A stretch of 64,000 nt of DNA from Candidatus Nanopelagicales bacterium (GCA_017882705.1 JADGOZ010000034.1:1-64000); one strand, 5' to 3'; numbered from the stretch's first letter, positions 55,259-63,596 are shown. The notes: generated by a model not told the origin, from the letters alone. A program made the numbers and translations.

Positions 55259-56245
55259 TCAGGCGGGGAGGACGCGGACGACGGCCTTGCCGCGAGCGTG
55301 GCCTGCGCGGTTGTCGGCGATCGCCTGCGGGGCGTCGGCGAGCGGGTAGACGCGACCGACCGAGGGCCTCACCGCGCCGGAGTCGATGAGTCTCGTCAGG
55401 TCCTCGAGGTCGGCGGAGTTCTCCTTCGCCGTGACCGGCCGCGCCTTCTGCGCGCGGAACATCGACGTCAGGGGTGCTGCGAGCTGACGCTCGAAGCCGC
55501 CGAACACGGCACCGGAGCCCGCCTCGCCGCCGACGATCCCGGCGACGCCGGTGGGAGTGAGGGCGCGTCGCAGCAGCGCGAGCGGGCGGTTGCCCGCGGT
55601 GTCGATGAGGGCGTCGAACACCGGGCCGCGCGAGTCGATCTCGTCGACGGCGTAGTCGAGGACGTCGACGGCGCCGATCGATCGTACGAGGTCGGCGTTG
55701 CCCGCGGAGCAGACACCGGTGACCTCGACGCCGTAGGACGTCGCGATCTGGACGGCGAACGAGCCGACGCCGCCGCCCGCACCGATCACGAGCAGCTTCT
55801 GCCCGGCGCCCATGTGCACGACGTCGCGGACTGCCTGCAGCGCGGTGACACCCGAGATCGGCACGGTCGCAGCCTGCTCGAACGTGAGCGACACCGGCTT
55901 GTGCGCGAGCCGCTTCTCCCGGGATACGGCGAGCTCCGCGAACGATCCGGTCTCGCACGTGCCGTAGACGTCGTCGCCCACCGCGAAGCGCGTCACCTCG
56001 GCGCCGACGGCCTCGACGACGCCGGCGACGTCACGGCCGCGAACGCGCACCTTCGGCCCTCGGAGCCCGAAGCCGAGTGCGCGGACGAGGTAGGGACGGC
56101 CAGTCATGAGGTGCCAGACGCCGGGGTCGACACCCGCCGCGTGCACGCGGACGAGGACATCGGCGGGGCCGATCCCGGGTGTCTCGACGTCGTCGAGCCG
56201 CAGCACGTCGGTGTCGCCGTAGCTGTCCTGGACGATGGCCTTCAC
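55259..56245 (-). CDS. NAD(P)H-dependent oxidoreductase, MDR (quinone reductase-like) family
   Basis: The 328-residue medium-chain dehydrogenase/reductase has the N-terminal GroES-like fold (GRDVAGVVEAVGAEVTRFAVGD) and NADP-binding LVIGAGGGVGSFAVQIA. Zinc ligands of true alcohol dehydrogenases are absent, so it is of the quinone oxidoreductase type. It lies downstream of the small repressor operon on the same strand, only 4 bases from it, and may be co-regulated. Confidence 0.88.
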   Translation of the reverse strand: MKAIVQDSYGDTDVLRLDDVETPGIGPADVLVRVHAAGVDPGVWHLMTGRPYLVRALGFGLRGPKVRVRGRDVAGVVEAVGAEVTRFAVGDDVYGTCETGSFAELAVSREKRLAHKPVSLTFEQAATVPISGVTALQAVRDVVHMGAGQKLLVIGAGGGVGSFAVQIATSYGVEVTGVCSAGNADLVRSIGAVDVLDYAVDEIDSRGPVFDALIDTAGNRPLALLRRALTPTGVAGIVGGEAGSGAVFGGFERQLAAPLTSMFRAQKARPVTAKENSADLEDLTRLIDSGAVRPSVGRVYPLADAPQAIADNRAGHARGKAVVRVLPA

Positions 56246-56249
56246 GAGA

Positions 56250-56474
56250 TCACTCCGATGTGTCTGGGTACTGGAAGACGTCGTCCAGCGCGACGCCGAG
56301 GACGTGGGCGATCTGGAAGGCGACCTCGAGGGAGGGGGAGTGCCTCCCTTGCTCGATCGCGATGACGGTCTGGCGCGTGACGCCGATGCGCTCGGCGAGG
56401 TCGGCCTGGGTCAACTCGCCGTGCGCGAAGCGCAGGGCGCGTATGGAGTTCGTGACGCGCGTCGGCTTCACCAT
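56250..56474 (-). CDS. Small XRE-family repressor-like protein
   Basis: The 74-residue protein is almost only a helix-turn-helix domain: LTQADLAERIGVTRQTVIAIEQGRHSPSL, with the C-terminal LDDVFQYPD typical of the short YgzD-type XRE regulators. ATG 56474 overlaps the stop of the upstream small membrane gene. Two matching palindromes upstream of the operon are its likely operators. It may also control the following MDR oxidoreductase gene and the divergent acyl-CoA dehydrogenase gene. Confidence 0.87.
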   Translation of the reverse strand: MVKPTRVTNSIRALRFAHGELTQADLAERIGVTRQTVIAIEQGRHSPSLEVAFQIAHVLGVALDDVFQYPDTSE

Positions 56475-56617
56475 GTCTGGAACGTCCCGTGGTAGCCGGA
56501 GATCCTCGCCAGCGAGCTGAAGACCCCGGAGAGCACGAAGGAGAGGTAGAGCAGGATCCACGCGCGCTGCTCCTCGTGTGCCACGGCTTCGCTCCCGATG
56601 TCCAACATTCTTGACAT
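56468..56617 (-). CDS. Small membrane protein encoded with the XRE repressor
   Basis: A 49-residue reading frame, MSRMLDIGSEAVAHEEQRAW onward, has one transmembrane helix (about 18-38 from the first Met) and a short aromatic tail ending QTW. Its stop overlaps the repressor start by seven bases, a hallmark of the pairs in which a short XRE regulator is co-encoded with a membrane protein. Two ATGs are possible (56617 and 56608); the first would be leaderless from the promoter just upstream. No family recognised. Confidence 0.65.
   Translation of the reverse strand: MSRMLDIGSEAVAHEEQRAWILLYLSFVLSGVFSSLARISGYHGTFQTW
56599..56616. promoter_or_regulatory. Operator-like palindrome, site 1
   Basis: An 18-base site, TGTCCAACATTCTTGACA on the plus strand, with the same half-site pattern (TGTC...GACA) as site 2. 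It overlaps the predicted transcription start and start codons of the small membrane gene. Confidence 0.6.
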
Positions 56618-56622
56618 GGATG

Positions 56623-56651
56623 AAGGTAAAGCAGACCGGACTTCGTGTCAA
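56623..56651 (-). promoter_or_regulatory. Promoter of the small repressor operon
   Basis: On the minus strand TTGACA (56651-56646), a 17-base spacer and TACCTT (56628-56623) form a good sigma-70-type promoter. The transcription start would fall at about 56617, the first ATG. Site 2 overlaps the -35 and site 1 the start point, as expected for repression. Confidence 0.6.
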
Positions 56652-56663
56652 ACAAACCTGACA
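56646..56663. promoter_or_regulatory. Operator-like palindrome, site 2
   Basis: An 18-base site, TGTCAAACAAACCTGACA on the plus strand, centred 47 bases from site 1 and matching it in the outer half-sites. Confidence 0.6.
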
Positions 56664-56783
56664 TGTCGCGCGTGCGGCCCCCCACCCGCGCGTGGCCCTG
56701 GGAGTGCGGGAGGCAATACTCCGGAGCAGGACCGGCGCCCGCCGCGAGCACGCGCGGGACGCCCTCACGCGGGAGGAACGACC

Positions 56784-57986
56784 ATGGGCCGGCTGGCGCA
56801 GACCGAGGGCTTGACCGAGGACCAGAGCGCGATCCTCGAGGCTGTCCACGAGTTCGTGGAGAAGGAGATCATCCCGGTCGCGCAGGATCTCGAGCACGCG
56901 GACGAGTACCCGGCGGAGATCGTCGAGGGCATGAAGGCGATGGGGATCTTCGGGTTGATGATCCCGGAGGAGTACGGCGGCCTGGGCGAGTCGTTGCTGA
57001 CGTATGCGTTGTGCGTGGAGGAGATCGCCCGCGGCTGGATGAGCGTGTCGGGGATCGTGAACACGCACTTCATCGTGGCCTACATGCTGATGCAGCACGG
57101 CACGCAGGAGCAGAAGGCGTACTTCCTCCCTCGGATGGCGACCGGTGAGGTCCGTGGGTCGTTCTCGATGTCGGAGCCGCACTGCGGCAGCGACGTCGCC
57201 GCGATCACGTCCAAGGCGGTCCGCGACGGTGACGACTTCGTGCTGACGGGTCAGAAGATGTGGCTGACCAACGGCGCGTCCTCGACCCTGACCGCGGTGC
57301 TGGTCCGCACCGACGCGGAGGCCGCGGACGGGGCGTCCGTCTACAAGAAGATGACGACGTTCCTGGTCGAGAAGCCCGCCGGGTTCGGGGAGGTCCTGCC
57401 GGGTCTGACGATCCCGGGGAAGATCGCGAAGATGGGCTACAAGGGCGTCGACACCACCGAGCTCATCATGGACGGCCTGCGGATCCCCGCGGACCGGATC
57501 CTGGGCGGGGAGCCGGGCAAGGGCTTCTACCAGATGATGGACGGCGTCGAGGTCGGCCGGGTCAACGTCGCGGCCCGCGGCTGCGGTCTCGCGCTGCGCG
57601 CGTTCGAGCTCGGCATCGACTACGCCCAGGCGCGGCACACCTTCGGCAAGCAGATCGCCGAGCACCAGGCCGTGCAGTTCCGCCTCGCCGACATGGCCGT
57701 GAAGGTCGAGGCCGCGCACCAGATGATGGTCAGGGCCGCGCGCACGAAGGACTCCGGGGCGCGCAACGACCTCGAGGCCGGGATGGCGAAGTACCTCGCG
57801 TCCGAGACGGCGAAGGAGGTCGTCGAGGACTCCTTCCGCATCCATGGCGGCTACGGCTACGCCAAGGAGTACGAGATCGAGCGCCTCTACCGCGAGGCCC
57901 CCATGCTCCTCATCGGCGAGGGCACCGCCGACATCCAGCGCATGATCATCGGCCGCCGCCTCCTGGAGGACTACAAGCGCCGCTGA
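56784..57986 (+). CDS. Acyl-CoA dehydrogenase
   Basis: The 400-residue FAD-dependent enzyme introduces an alpha-beta double bond into acyl-CoA. Landmarks are MIPEEYGGLGES, the FAD/substrate segment SFSMSEPHCGSDVAAI and the C-terminal RIHGGYGYAKEYEIER, with the catalytic-base region IGEGTADIQRM. The substrate is unclear. ATG 56784 follows GGGAGGAA. It is divergent from the repressor operon, and the two operator-like sites lie between them. Confidence 0.92.
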   Translation: MGRLAQTEGLTEDQSAILEAVHEFVEKEIIPVAQDLEHADEYPAEIVEGMKAMGIFGLMIPEEYGGLGESLLTYALCVEEIARGWMSVSGIVNTHFIVAYMLMQHGTQEQKAYFLPRMATGEVRGSFSMSEPHCGSDVAAITSKAVRDGDDFVLTGQKMWLTNGASSTLTAVLVRTDAEAADGASVYKKMTTFLVEKPAGFGEVLPGLTIPGKIAKMGYKGVDTTELIMDGLRIPADRILGGEPGKGFYQMMDGVEVGRVNVAARGCGLALRAFELGIDYAQARHTFGKQIAEHQAVQFRLADMAVKVEAAHQMMVRAARTKDSGARNDLEAGMAKYLASETAKEVVEDSFRIHGGYGYAKEYEIERLYREAPMLLIGEGTADIQRMIIGRRLLEDYKRR

Positions 57987-57997
57987 CCGCTCGTGCC

Positions 57998-58003
57998 TAG
58001 GGT
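57998..58003 (+). promoter_or_regulatory. -10 hexamer for leaderless stress-protein-like gene
   Basis: TAGGGT ends 6 bases before the ATG at 58010; the spacer GGAGGC-like bases could also act as a Shine-Dalgarno site if transcription starts upstream. Confidence 0.4.
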
Positions 58004-58009
58004 GGAGGC

Positions 58010-58615
58010 ATGAGCACCTCGATGGGACCCCGCAGCACTGGCGCCGACGTCACGAGACGCCCGGTGCTCGTGACCTTCGACGACTACGCCGATGCGCAGA
58101 AGGCCGTCGACACGCTGTCGGACAACGGCTTCCCGGTGCAGAACGTCGCGATCGTGGGCGTCGACGTGCGGATCGTCGAGTCGGTCCTCGGCCGGCTCAC
58201 CTGGGGCAAGGCCGCGATGTCGGGGATGTTCTCGGGTGCGTGGTTCGGCCTGCTCATCGGCCTGTTCGTCGGACTGTTCAGCAGCACCACGGGGAGCGTC
58301 CTGCCGCTGGTCGGTCTCGGGCTCCTCTACGGCGCCGCGTTCGGCATCGTGTGGGGCCTCGTCTCGCACGCGCTGTCCGGTGGCAAGCGCGACTTCGTCT
58401 CGCGCCAGCAGCTGCAGGCCGCCCGCTACGACGTGCTGTGCGAGCAGGCCGTCATCGGCGATGCGAAGAAGATCCTGGGGCTCGGCGGCGCGTGGCCGCC
58501 GGAGCCGACCGCCACGGCGCCGACGACCTCGCCGGTCGAGGACGTCGCGGCCAAGGTGACCGACGCGGTCGGGGAGAGGACCGAAGGGAACGGGTTCCCG
58601 CCCGCGACGGCCTGA
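58010..58615 (+). CDS. Stress-protein-like membrane protein (GSP17M-type N-domain)
   Basis: The 201-residue protein begins with a ferredoxin-like alpha/beta segment (VLVTFDDYADAQKAVDTLSDNGFPV) of the general stress protein 17M type, followed by two glycine-rich transmembrane helices (about 72-93 and 97-118) and a Thr/Pro-rich tail. Function unknown. It resembles the later gene at 60348 in layout, with an N-domain followed by a glycine-rich membrane region. Confidence 0.78.
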   Translation: MSTSMGPRSTGADVTRRPVLVTFDDYADAQKAVDTLSDNGFPVQNVAIVGVDVRIVESVLGRLTWGKAAMSGMFSGAWFGLLIGLFVGLFSSTTGSVLPLVGLGLLYGAAFGIVWGLVSHALSGGKRDFVSRQQLQAARYDVLCEQAVIGDAKKILGLGGAWPPEPTATAPTTSPVEDVAAKVTDAVGERTEGNGFPPATA

Positions 58616-58619
58616 CGTC

Positions 58620-59762
58620 GTGCCCGGTCGCCCGGACGAGTTCGAGGACCGTCGCGGTCTGGCCCGCGACTTCGCCCAGCAGCACCACGCCGCCGTCCGC
58701 AACGGCTCCCCGCTCTACGCCGACCTCTGTCGCGCGGCGTCCCTGGACCTCGCCGGCGCGAGCCGGCTCACCGACGTCCTCGCGCCCTGGGCCGACTCGC
58801 GCGCGGGCGACCTCGTGCCCCTGCGCGTCCTCGGCGCGGTGCACCGCCTCGTCCTCGAGCGGGCGGCACCCGCGCTCGCCCTCTGGTTCCCGTCGGTCGG
58901 CGGCACGGCGCCGACCGACGCCCTGGGCCGCGACGCCTGCTACGAGGCCTGGGTCGACGCCCTGGTCGAGCACGCCGACCGCCTGCCCGCCCTGCTCGCC
59001 TCGCCGCCGCAGACGAACGACCCGGGCCGCGCGGCGGCGCTCGCCGGCGCGCTGCAGCTCGTCGCGGCTGCGTACGACCTACAGGTCCGGGTGCACGAGC
59101 TCGGCACGTCGGCCGGCCTGAACCTGCTCGCCGACCGCATCCGGGTCTCGTGGCCGGGCGGGGCGATCGGACCCTACGGCTCGATCCTGCGCCTCGACGA
59201 CGCCTGGGCGGGGCACCCGCTCCCGCCGGACGACGTGTCGCCGGTGGTCGTGGAGCGCGTCGGGTGCGACCTCGACCCGGTCGACGTCACGACGACCGAG
59301 GGACGCCTGCACCTGACATCGTTCGTGTGGCCCGACCAGGCCGAGCGGCTCGATCGGCTCCGCGACGCGTTCCGACTGGCGGAGGAGGTGCCGGTCGAGC
59401 TCGTCCGCGTCGACCTCGTCGAGCACCTGCGCGGACTGCGCCCGCAGCGCGGGACCGTCCTGGTGGTCTGGAACTCCTCGACGTGGTTCTACCTCTCGGC
59501 CGACCAGCGCGCGGAGGCCGAGCAGATCTTCCAGGAGCTGGGTGCCGCCGCGACCGACGACGCCCCGGTCGTGCACGTCGCGCGGGAGTACCTCGGCGAC
59601 ATGTTCACGACCTCGCACGCGCTCGTGCTGCGCTGGTGGCCGGTGCCGGAGAGTCAGTCGGCGTACGCCGCGAGGCCCGGGGATCCCGTGCAGTACGCCG
59701 ACTCCCCGGCGCACGGCCTCCCGGTGACCTGGATGCCGCCTCAACCACCCGAGAGGCCGTGA
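58620..59762 (+). CDS. DUF2332 protein
   Basis: The 380-residue cytosolic protein matches DUF2332, with DLVPLRVLGAVHRLVLERAAP, AGLNLLADR and GTVLVVWNSSTWFYL. No biochemical function is known for the family. GTG 58620 lies 4 bases after the preceding stop, so it is probably co-transcribed with the stress-protein-like gene. Confidence 0.85.
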   Translation: MPGRPDEFEDRRGLARDFAQQHHAAVRNGSPLYADLCRAASLDLAGASRLTDVLAPWADSRAGDLVPLRVLGAVHRLVLERAAPALALWFPSVGGTAPTDALGRDACYEAWVDALVEHADRLPALLASPPQTNDPGRAAALAGALQLVAAAYDLQVRVHELGTSAGLNLLADRIRVSWPGGAIGPYGSILRLDDAWAGHPLPPDDVSPVVVERVGCDLDPVDVTTTEGRLHLTSFVWPDQAERLDRLRDAFRLAEEVPVELVRVDLVEHLRGLRPQRGTVLVVWNSSTWFYLSADQRAEAEQIFQELGAAATDDAPVVHVAREYLGDMFTTSHALVLRWWPVPESQSAYAARPGDPVQYADSPAHGLPVTWMPPQPPERP

Positions 59763-59772
59763 GCCGCCGGTC

Positions 59773-60333
59773 TCAGCGGGCCTCTACCAGCCTTGCGACG
59801 GCATCGACGACGTGCGCCGCACCGTCCTCTGCCGAGAGCCGCGCAGCCACCTCCTGGGCGCGCATGCGGTACGACGGATCGGTCGTGACCCTCGCGAGCG
59901 CGGCGCTGAGCCGGTCCGCCGTCAGCCGCTTCCACGGGATCGGAGGCGCGGCGGCACCGAGCCGAGCGAGCCGGTCGGCCCAGAACGGCTGATCGACCAT
60001 GACGGGCACGGCCACCGTGGGGACACCGGCGCGCAGGCCGGTTGCGCTCGTCCCCGCACCGGCGTGGTGCACGACTGCGGCCGTCCTCGGGAACAGCCAG
60101 TCGTGAGGCACGTGGTCGATCGTCAGCACGGAGTCGCCGTGCCCCCCGAGACCTGCCCATCCGGAGTGCACGACGGCGCGCAACCCGATGCGGCGCACCG
60201 TGTCTCGGACCACGTCCCCGAGCCTGCCCGCGTCGTCCGTGGTCATGCTTCCGAACCCGGCCCCTACGCGGGCACCGCAGATCGGTCTAGGGTCGGCGAC
60301 GTCCGACGCCGCCATCCCTGCGCGTCGCATCAC
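59773..60333 (-). pseudogene. 5'-truncated glycosyltransferase (MGT/UGT-like)
   Basis: Only the C-terminal nucleotide-sugar-binding half of a GT-B macrolide-type glycosyltransferase is present: GAGFGSMTTDDAGRL, then VVHHAGAGTSATGLRAG and VMVDQPFWADRLARLG. A complete enzyme needs about 200 more residues for the acceptor-binding half; nothing of that kind precedes it, and an unrelated gene begins 15 bases away on the other strand. The retained half reads cleanly, so decay may be recent or the piece may be retained. Confidence 0.7.
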
Positions 60334-60347
60334 CCACGGGAGAACCC

Positions 60348-60920
60348 ATGTCCGACGAGATCACCCCCGCCGCCGCTGAGCTCGAGGTCGAGGCCACGGC
60401 CATCTCCGACGGTGCCTACACGCTGTTCGTCGCCGACTTCAACGACACCGACACGGCGTGGGAGGCCTACGAGCTGCTCAAGGAGGTCGAGGACGGCAAG
60501 CGCGTCGAGATCGAGGGCGTCCTCGTGATCAAGCGCGCGGCAGACGGTCAGGTCGAGGTCCAGAAGGCGACCGACCACAGCACGCGCCGCGGGCTCGGCT
60601 GGGGCGTCGTGGGGGGCGTCGTGCTCGGCGTCCTGTTCCCGCCGTCGATCATCGGCAGCGCGGTCGCCCTCGGCGCCGGTGGTGCCGCGGTCGGCAAGCT
60701 GCGCGAGGTGCACCACCGCAACGAGCTCGAGGCGGAGCTCGCCGACGCCATCCAGCCCGGACACTCCGGCATCCTGGCGCTCGTCTCCGACCCGGGCGTG
60801 ATCGAGATCCGCAAGGCGCTCGACAAGGCGAACGCGATCGTCGAGAAGGCCGTCGACAACGTCGTCGCCGACGACATCAAGGCTGCGGCGAAGGAGTCCG
60901 AGGCGATGCCGGAGGGCTGA
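60348..60920 (+). CDS. DUF1269/DUF6325-like membrane-associated protein
   Basis: The 190-residue protein has an acidic N-domain (YTLFVADFNDTDTAWEAYELL), a glycine-rich hydrophobic stretch (about 82-112) and a C-terminal helical domain. It fits the DUF1269 type of unknown function. ATG 60348 has GGGAGAAC before it; TAGGGT about 55 bases upstream may be the -10. Its 3' end overlaps the convergent NUDIX gene by 44 bases. Confidence 0.78.
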   Translation: MSDEITPAAAELEVEATAISDGAYTLFVADFNDTDTAWEAYELLKEVEDGKRVEIEGVLVIKRAADGQVEVQKATDHSTRRGLGWGVVGGVVLGVLFPPSIIGSAVALGAGGAAVGKLREVHHRNELEAELADAIQPGHSGILALVSDPGVIEIRKALDKANAIVEKAVDNVVADDIKAAAKESEAMPEG

Positions 60921-61335
60921 GCCGGCCCAGCACGCCCCAGCCGTCCAGCGTGTCGAGGAGCAGATCGACGAGCGGCAACGCCTCGAGCTCCTCGCGCGTC
61001 ACCCAGCGCACGTCGTCGGCGTCGTCCCCGGCTGTGGCCGCGGACGACCCGACGACACGGCACTCCAGGTCGTCGATGACGTACGTCGCCCCCTCGGGCG
61101 ACGACCGCTCGACCGTGCCCACGAGGCCACCGACCTCGACCGCCAGGCCGGTCTCCTCGAGCACCTCGCGGACGCATGCCTGCGCGATCGTCTCGCCGGT
61201 CTCGACGCGCCCGCCCGGGACGGACCACAGACCGCGTCCCGGCTCGTGCCCGCGTCGCACGACGAGCAGGCGGCCGTCGTGCACGACCACGGCGCCCGCG
61301 CAGGCCACCCGCCGGTTCGCGCCGCTGTCGGTCAT
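60877..61335 (-). CDS. NUDIX hydrolase
   Basis: The 152-residue hydrolase carries a perfect NUDIX box, GRVETGETIAQACVREVLEETGL with the REVLEE core, and probably acts on an oxidised nucleotide or related nucleoside-diphosphate compound. ATG 61335 is chosen for family fit; CACACT lies 6 bases upstream. The C-terminal 15 residues are encoded inside the overlap with the DUF1269-like gene. Confidence 0.88.
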   Translation of the reverse strand: MTDSGANRRVACAGAVVVHDGRLLVVRRGHEPGRGLWSVPGGRVETGETIAQACVREVLEETGLAVEVGGLVGTVERSSPEGATYVIDDLECRVVGSSAATAGDDADDVRWVTREELEALPLVDLLLDTLDGWGVLGRLSPPASPRTPSPQP

Positions 61336-61410
61336 GCGCCCAGTGTGCCGCCGCGGCGCAAGGCTTGACGCCGACGGCGGAGGAGGAGAACCTCCCTCCC
61401 GGGAGGCCCC

Positions 61411-62037
61411 ATGCCCGATCCGGTGTGCGTGCGCTGCCGGGGGTCGCTGCGTACCCCCGAGACGGCCGGCGCGTGGACCTGCGACGCCCATGGCGTCGTC
61501 GAGCCGCTGAATGCCGCGCTGCCCGCCGAGGCCTACCACCTCGCGGACTCGGCCTCGTCGTCCGCCGTCCCGGTGTGGATGCCCTGGCCGATGCCGCCGG
61601 GCTGGGCGGTGAGCGGGGTCCGGCGAACCGGGGGGACCGGCCCGTCGCGGGCGGTGGCGGTCGCGTTCATGGGTCCGGGCGTCACCGCGCGCCAGGCGGA
61701 GCTCGTGATCGTGGCGGAGGAGCCGGGAGTCGGCCTGGGCGCGTCGTACGCGGGGCTCGAGTCGACCGATCCCGGGTTCGAGGTGGCATCGCTGCCGTTC
61801 GACGCGAAGCTCACCGCGGCGGGCCACCCGACGCCGCTGTGGTCGCTGCCGGTCTCCGACCGCGCGGCGTACGTCGGCGAGGCGGGTGGGCTGTGGCTGT
61901 GGGCGATAGCGTGGCCGGTCGACGAGTGGATGGTCGTGCACGACGACCTGCGCCTCGTCGACGTACGAGCCCCGGAGCACCGCGCGCTGCTCGCCGAGCT
62001 GCCCGTCGCGCTGCTCTCTCCGCATCTCGCGGAGTGA
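61411..62037 (+). CDS. DUF6758-like protein with N-terminal zinc-finger-like motif
   Basis: The 208-residue actinobacterial protein begins CVRCRGSLRTPETAGAWTC, a short Cys cluster that may bind zinc, followed by WMPWPMPPGWAVSGVR and a mixed alpha/beta domain. The family name is from memory. ATG 61411 has GGGAGGCC before it. A RecB-like nuclease gene follows 19 bases after its end, a common neighbour. Confidence 0.72.
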   Translation: MPDPVCVRCRGSLRTPETAGAWTCDAHGVVEPLNAALPAEAYHLADSASSSAVPVWMPWPMPPGWAVSGVRRTGGTGPSRAVAVAFMGPGVTARQAELVIVAEEPGVGLGASYAGLESTDPGFEVASLPFDAKLTAAGHPTPLWSLPVSDRAAYVGEAGGLWLWAIAWPVDEWMVVHDDLRLVDVRAPEHRALLAELPVALLSPHLAE

Positions 62038-62056
62038 CCGCAGACACGGAGTGACG

Positions 62057-62941
62057 ATGCAGGACACGCTCGACGGCATGCCGCGCAAGCTGTTCACCTG
62101 CACCCCGACCCGGCTCGACACCTGGCTCTCCTGCCCCCGCAAGTACCGCTTCACCTATCTCGACCGGCGCCAGAAGGGCCTGCCCTGGGCGCACAACAGC
62201 GTCGGCTCGTCGGTGCACAACGCACTGCGCGACTGGTGGTCGCTGCCGGTCGACCGGCGTACGCCGGACTCCGCCGAAGAGCTCGTGGCACGCGGCTGGC
62301 TCACCGACGGCTTCCGCGACGACGGGCAGTCGTCCGAATGGTGCGACCGCGCTGCGGCGATGGCCGCGTCGTACGTCGCCGGCCTCGATCCTGTCGACGA
62401 GCCGGCCGGAGTCGAGCGCACGGTCGCGACGGCCACGCACGGGATGGCGCTGTCCGGCCGCGTCGACCGGATCGACCGGCGTCGCAGCGACGACGGTGGC
62501 GACGAGCTGGTGATCGTCGACTACAAGACCGGTCGGCGCACGCTCGACGACGACGACGCGAAGTCGTCCCTCGCCCTGGCGGTCTACGTCGTCGCCGCGC
62601 GCCGCACCCTGCGGACGCGCACGCGCCGGGTGGAGCTCCACCATCTCCCGTCCGGGACCGTCGCCGCGCACGACCACACCGAGGAGTCGCTCGAGCGCCA
62701 CCTCGGCCGGGCCGAGGCGATCGCGGGAGAGGCCGCCGCCGCCGACGGGGCCTGGCGCGGTGGGCTGTCGTCGCGGGCCGAGGACGCCGCGCAGGGCGAC
62801 GCCGACGCGATCGAGGCGATCGACGCCGCGTTCCCGCCGGCACCGGGGCCGATGTGCTCGTGGTGCGACTTCCGCCGGCACTGCCCTGCGGGACGCGAGG
62901 TCTCGACCGACCTCAGCCCCTGGGACGGGCTGGCGGGCTGA
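62057..62941 (+). CDS. RecB-family PD-(D/E)XK exonuclease with Fe-S cysteines
   Basis: The 294-residue nuclease has catalytic residues in SGRVDRID and LVIVDYKTGRR (D...K of PD-(D/E)XK) and four Cys that fit a 4Fe-4S staple: one near the N-terminus (LSCPRKY) and the CSWCDFRRHC group. Related stand-alone enzymes act in DNA repair. ATG 62057 is favoured because GGAG lies 5 bases before it; a GTG 6 bases upstream would add two residues. Confidence 0.88.
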   Translation: MQDTLDGMPRKLFTCTPTRLDTWLSCPRKYRFTYLDRRQKGLPWAHNSVGSSVHNALRDWWSLPVDRRTPDSAEELVARGWLTDGFRDDGQSSEWCDRAAAMAASYVAGLDPVDEPAGVERTVATATHGMALSGRVDRIDRRRSDDGGDELVIVDYKTGRRTLDDDDAKSSLALAVYVVAARRTLRTRTRRVELHHLPSGTVAAHDHTEESLERHLGRAEAIAGEAAAADGAWRGGLSSRAEDAAQGDADAIEAIDAAFPPAPGPMCSWCDFRRHCPAGREVSTDLSPWDGLAG

Positions 62942-62978
62942 CGGCTGCCCGGTGCGGGTCGGTGCCGTTGGGCTGCGG

Positions 62979-62984
62979 CAGACT
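62979..62984 (+). promoter_or_regulatory. Possible -10 hexamer for the membrane protein at 62991
   Basis: CAGACT lies 6 bases before the ATG; the same hexamer precedes the peptidase (9317) and the ICMT-like gene (33145) at similar spacing. Confidence 0.3.
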
Positions 62985-62990
62985 CTCGCC

Positions 62991-63503
62991 ATGGCCGAGG
63001 ACCCGGAGCACCTGCGCCTCGGCCCGATCGAGGTGCGGCTCGAGCGGGTCGTCTACGCGACGGTCGTGCTCATGTCGGTGCTCGCGGTCTACGACGGCTG
63101 GGCCGAGCTGACCAGCTTCCTCGGCGTCGCGATCGTCATCCTGGCACCGCTCGTGGCGCTCGCCGTAGCACACCTGTTCTCCGAGGTGATCGAGGAGCAC
63201 TACCGCCTCCAGCGGCCGCTGACCGGGGCCGAGTGGCGCCGTCTCGCGTCGGGGCAGCTCAAGATCCTGGTGGCCGCCGTACCTCCGCTGGTCATCCTCG
63301 GCCTCGGCTGGCTGAGCCCGCTCGACGAGCGCCGCACGATCGCGGTCCTGCTCTGGACCGGCGTCGCGACCCTCGTGGTGCTCTCGCTCGTGGCCGCGCG
63401 GCGGGCCGGGATCCGCGGCTGGCGCCTCGCCGTCGCCGGCCTGAGCGGCGGCGTCGTCGGCCTCCTCGTGATCTCCCTCCAGGTCCTCCTCAAGCCCCAC
63501 TGA
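62991..63503 (+). CDS. Four- to five-helix membrane protein of unknown function
   Basis: The 170-residue protein has a short charged N-terminus and hydrophobic segments at about 20-37, 42-64, 92-110, 119-137 and 147-168. An HLFSEVIEEHYRLQRPLTGAEWRR segment lies between the second and third. No family recognised. Confidence 0.75.
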   Translation: MAEDPEHLRLGPIEVRLERVVYATVVLMSVLAVYDGWAELTSFLGVAIVILAPLVALAVAHLFSEVIEEHYRLQRPLTGAEWRRLASGQLKILVAAVPPLVILGLGWLSPLDERRTIAVLLWTGVATLVVLSLVAARRAGIRGWRLAVAGLSGGVVGLLVISLQVLLKPH

Positions 63504-63509
63504 CGTAGG

Positions 63510-63591
63510 CGATGAAGGACGCCTGCATCGCATGGAAGGCAACAAACTGCGCCTTCACCTGCTGTTGGCGGTGAAGGCGTCCTTCATCGCA
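63510..63591. repeat. Nested palindrome between convergent genes
   Basis: Outer arms of 16 bases (63510-63525 with 63576-63591) enclose a second perfect hairpin of 10-base arms (63551-63560 with 63571-63580). The two share bases 63576-63580, so they form alternative structures. The GATGAAGGACGCCT type of sequence is a known intergenic palindrome in actinobacteria, possibly a bidirectional terminator. Confidence 0.75.
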
Positions 63592-63596
63592 CTCGG

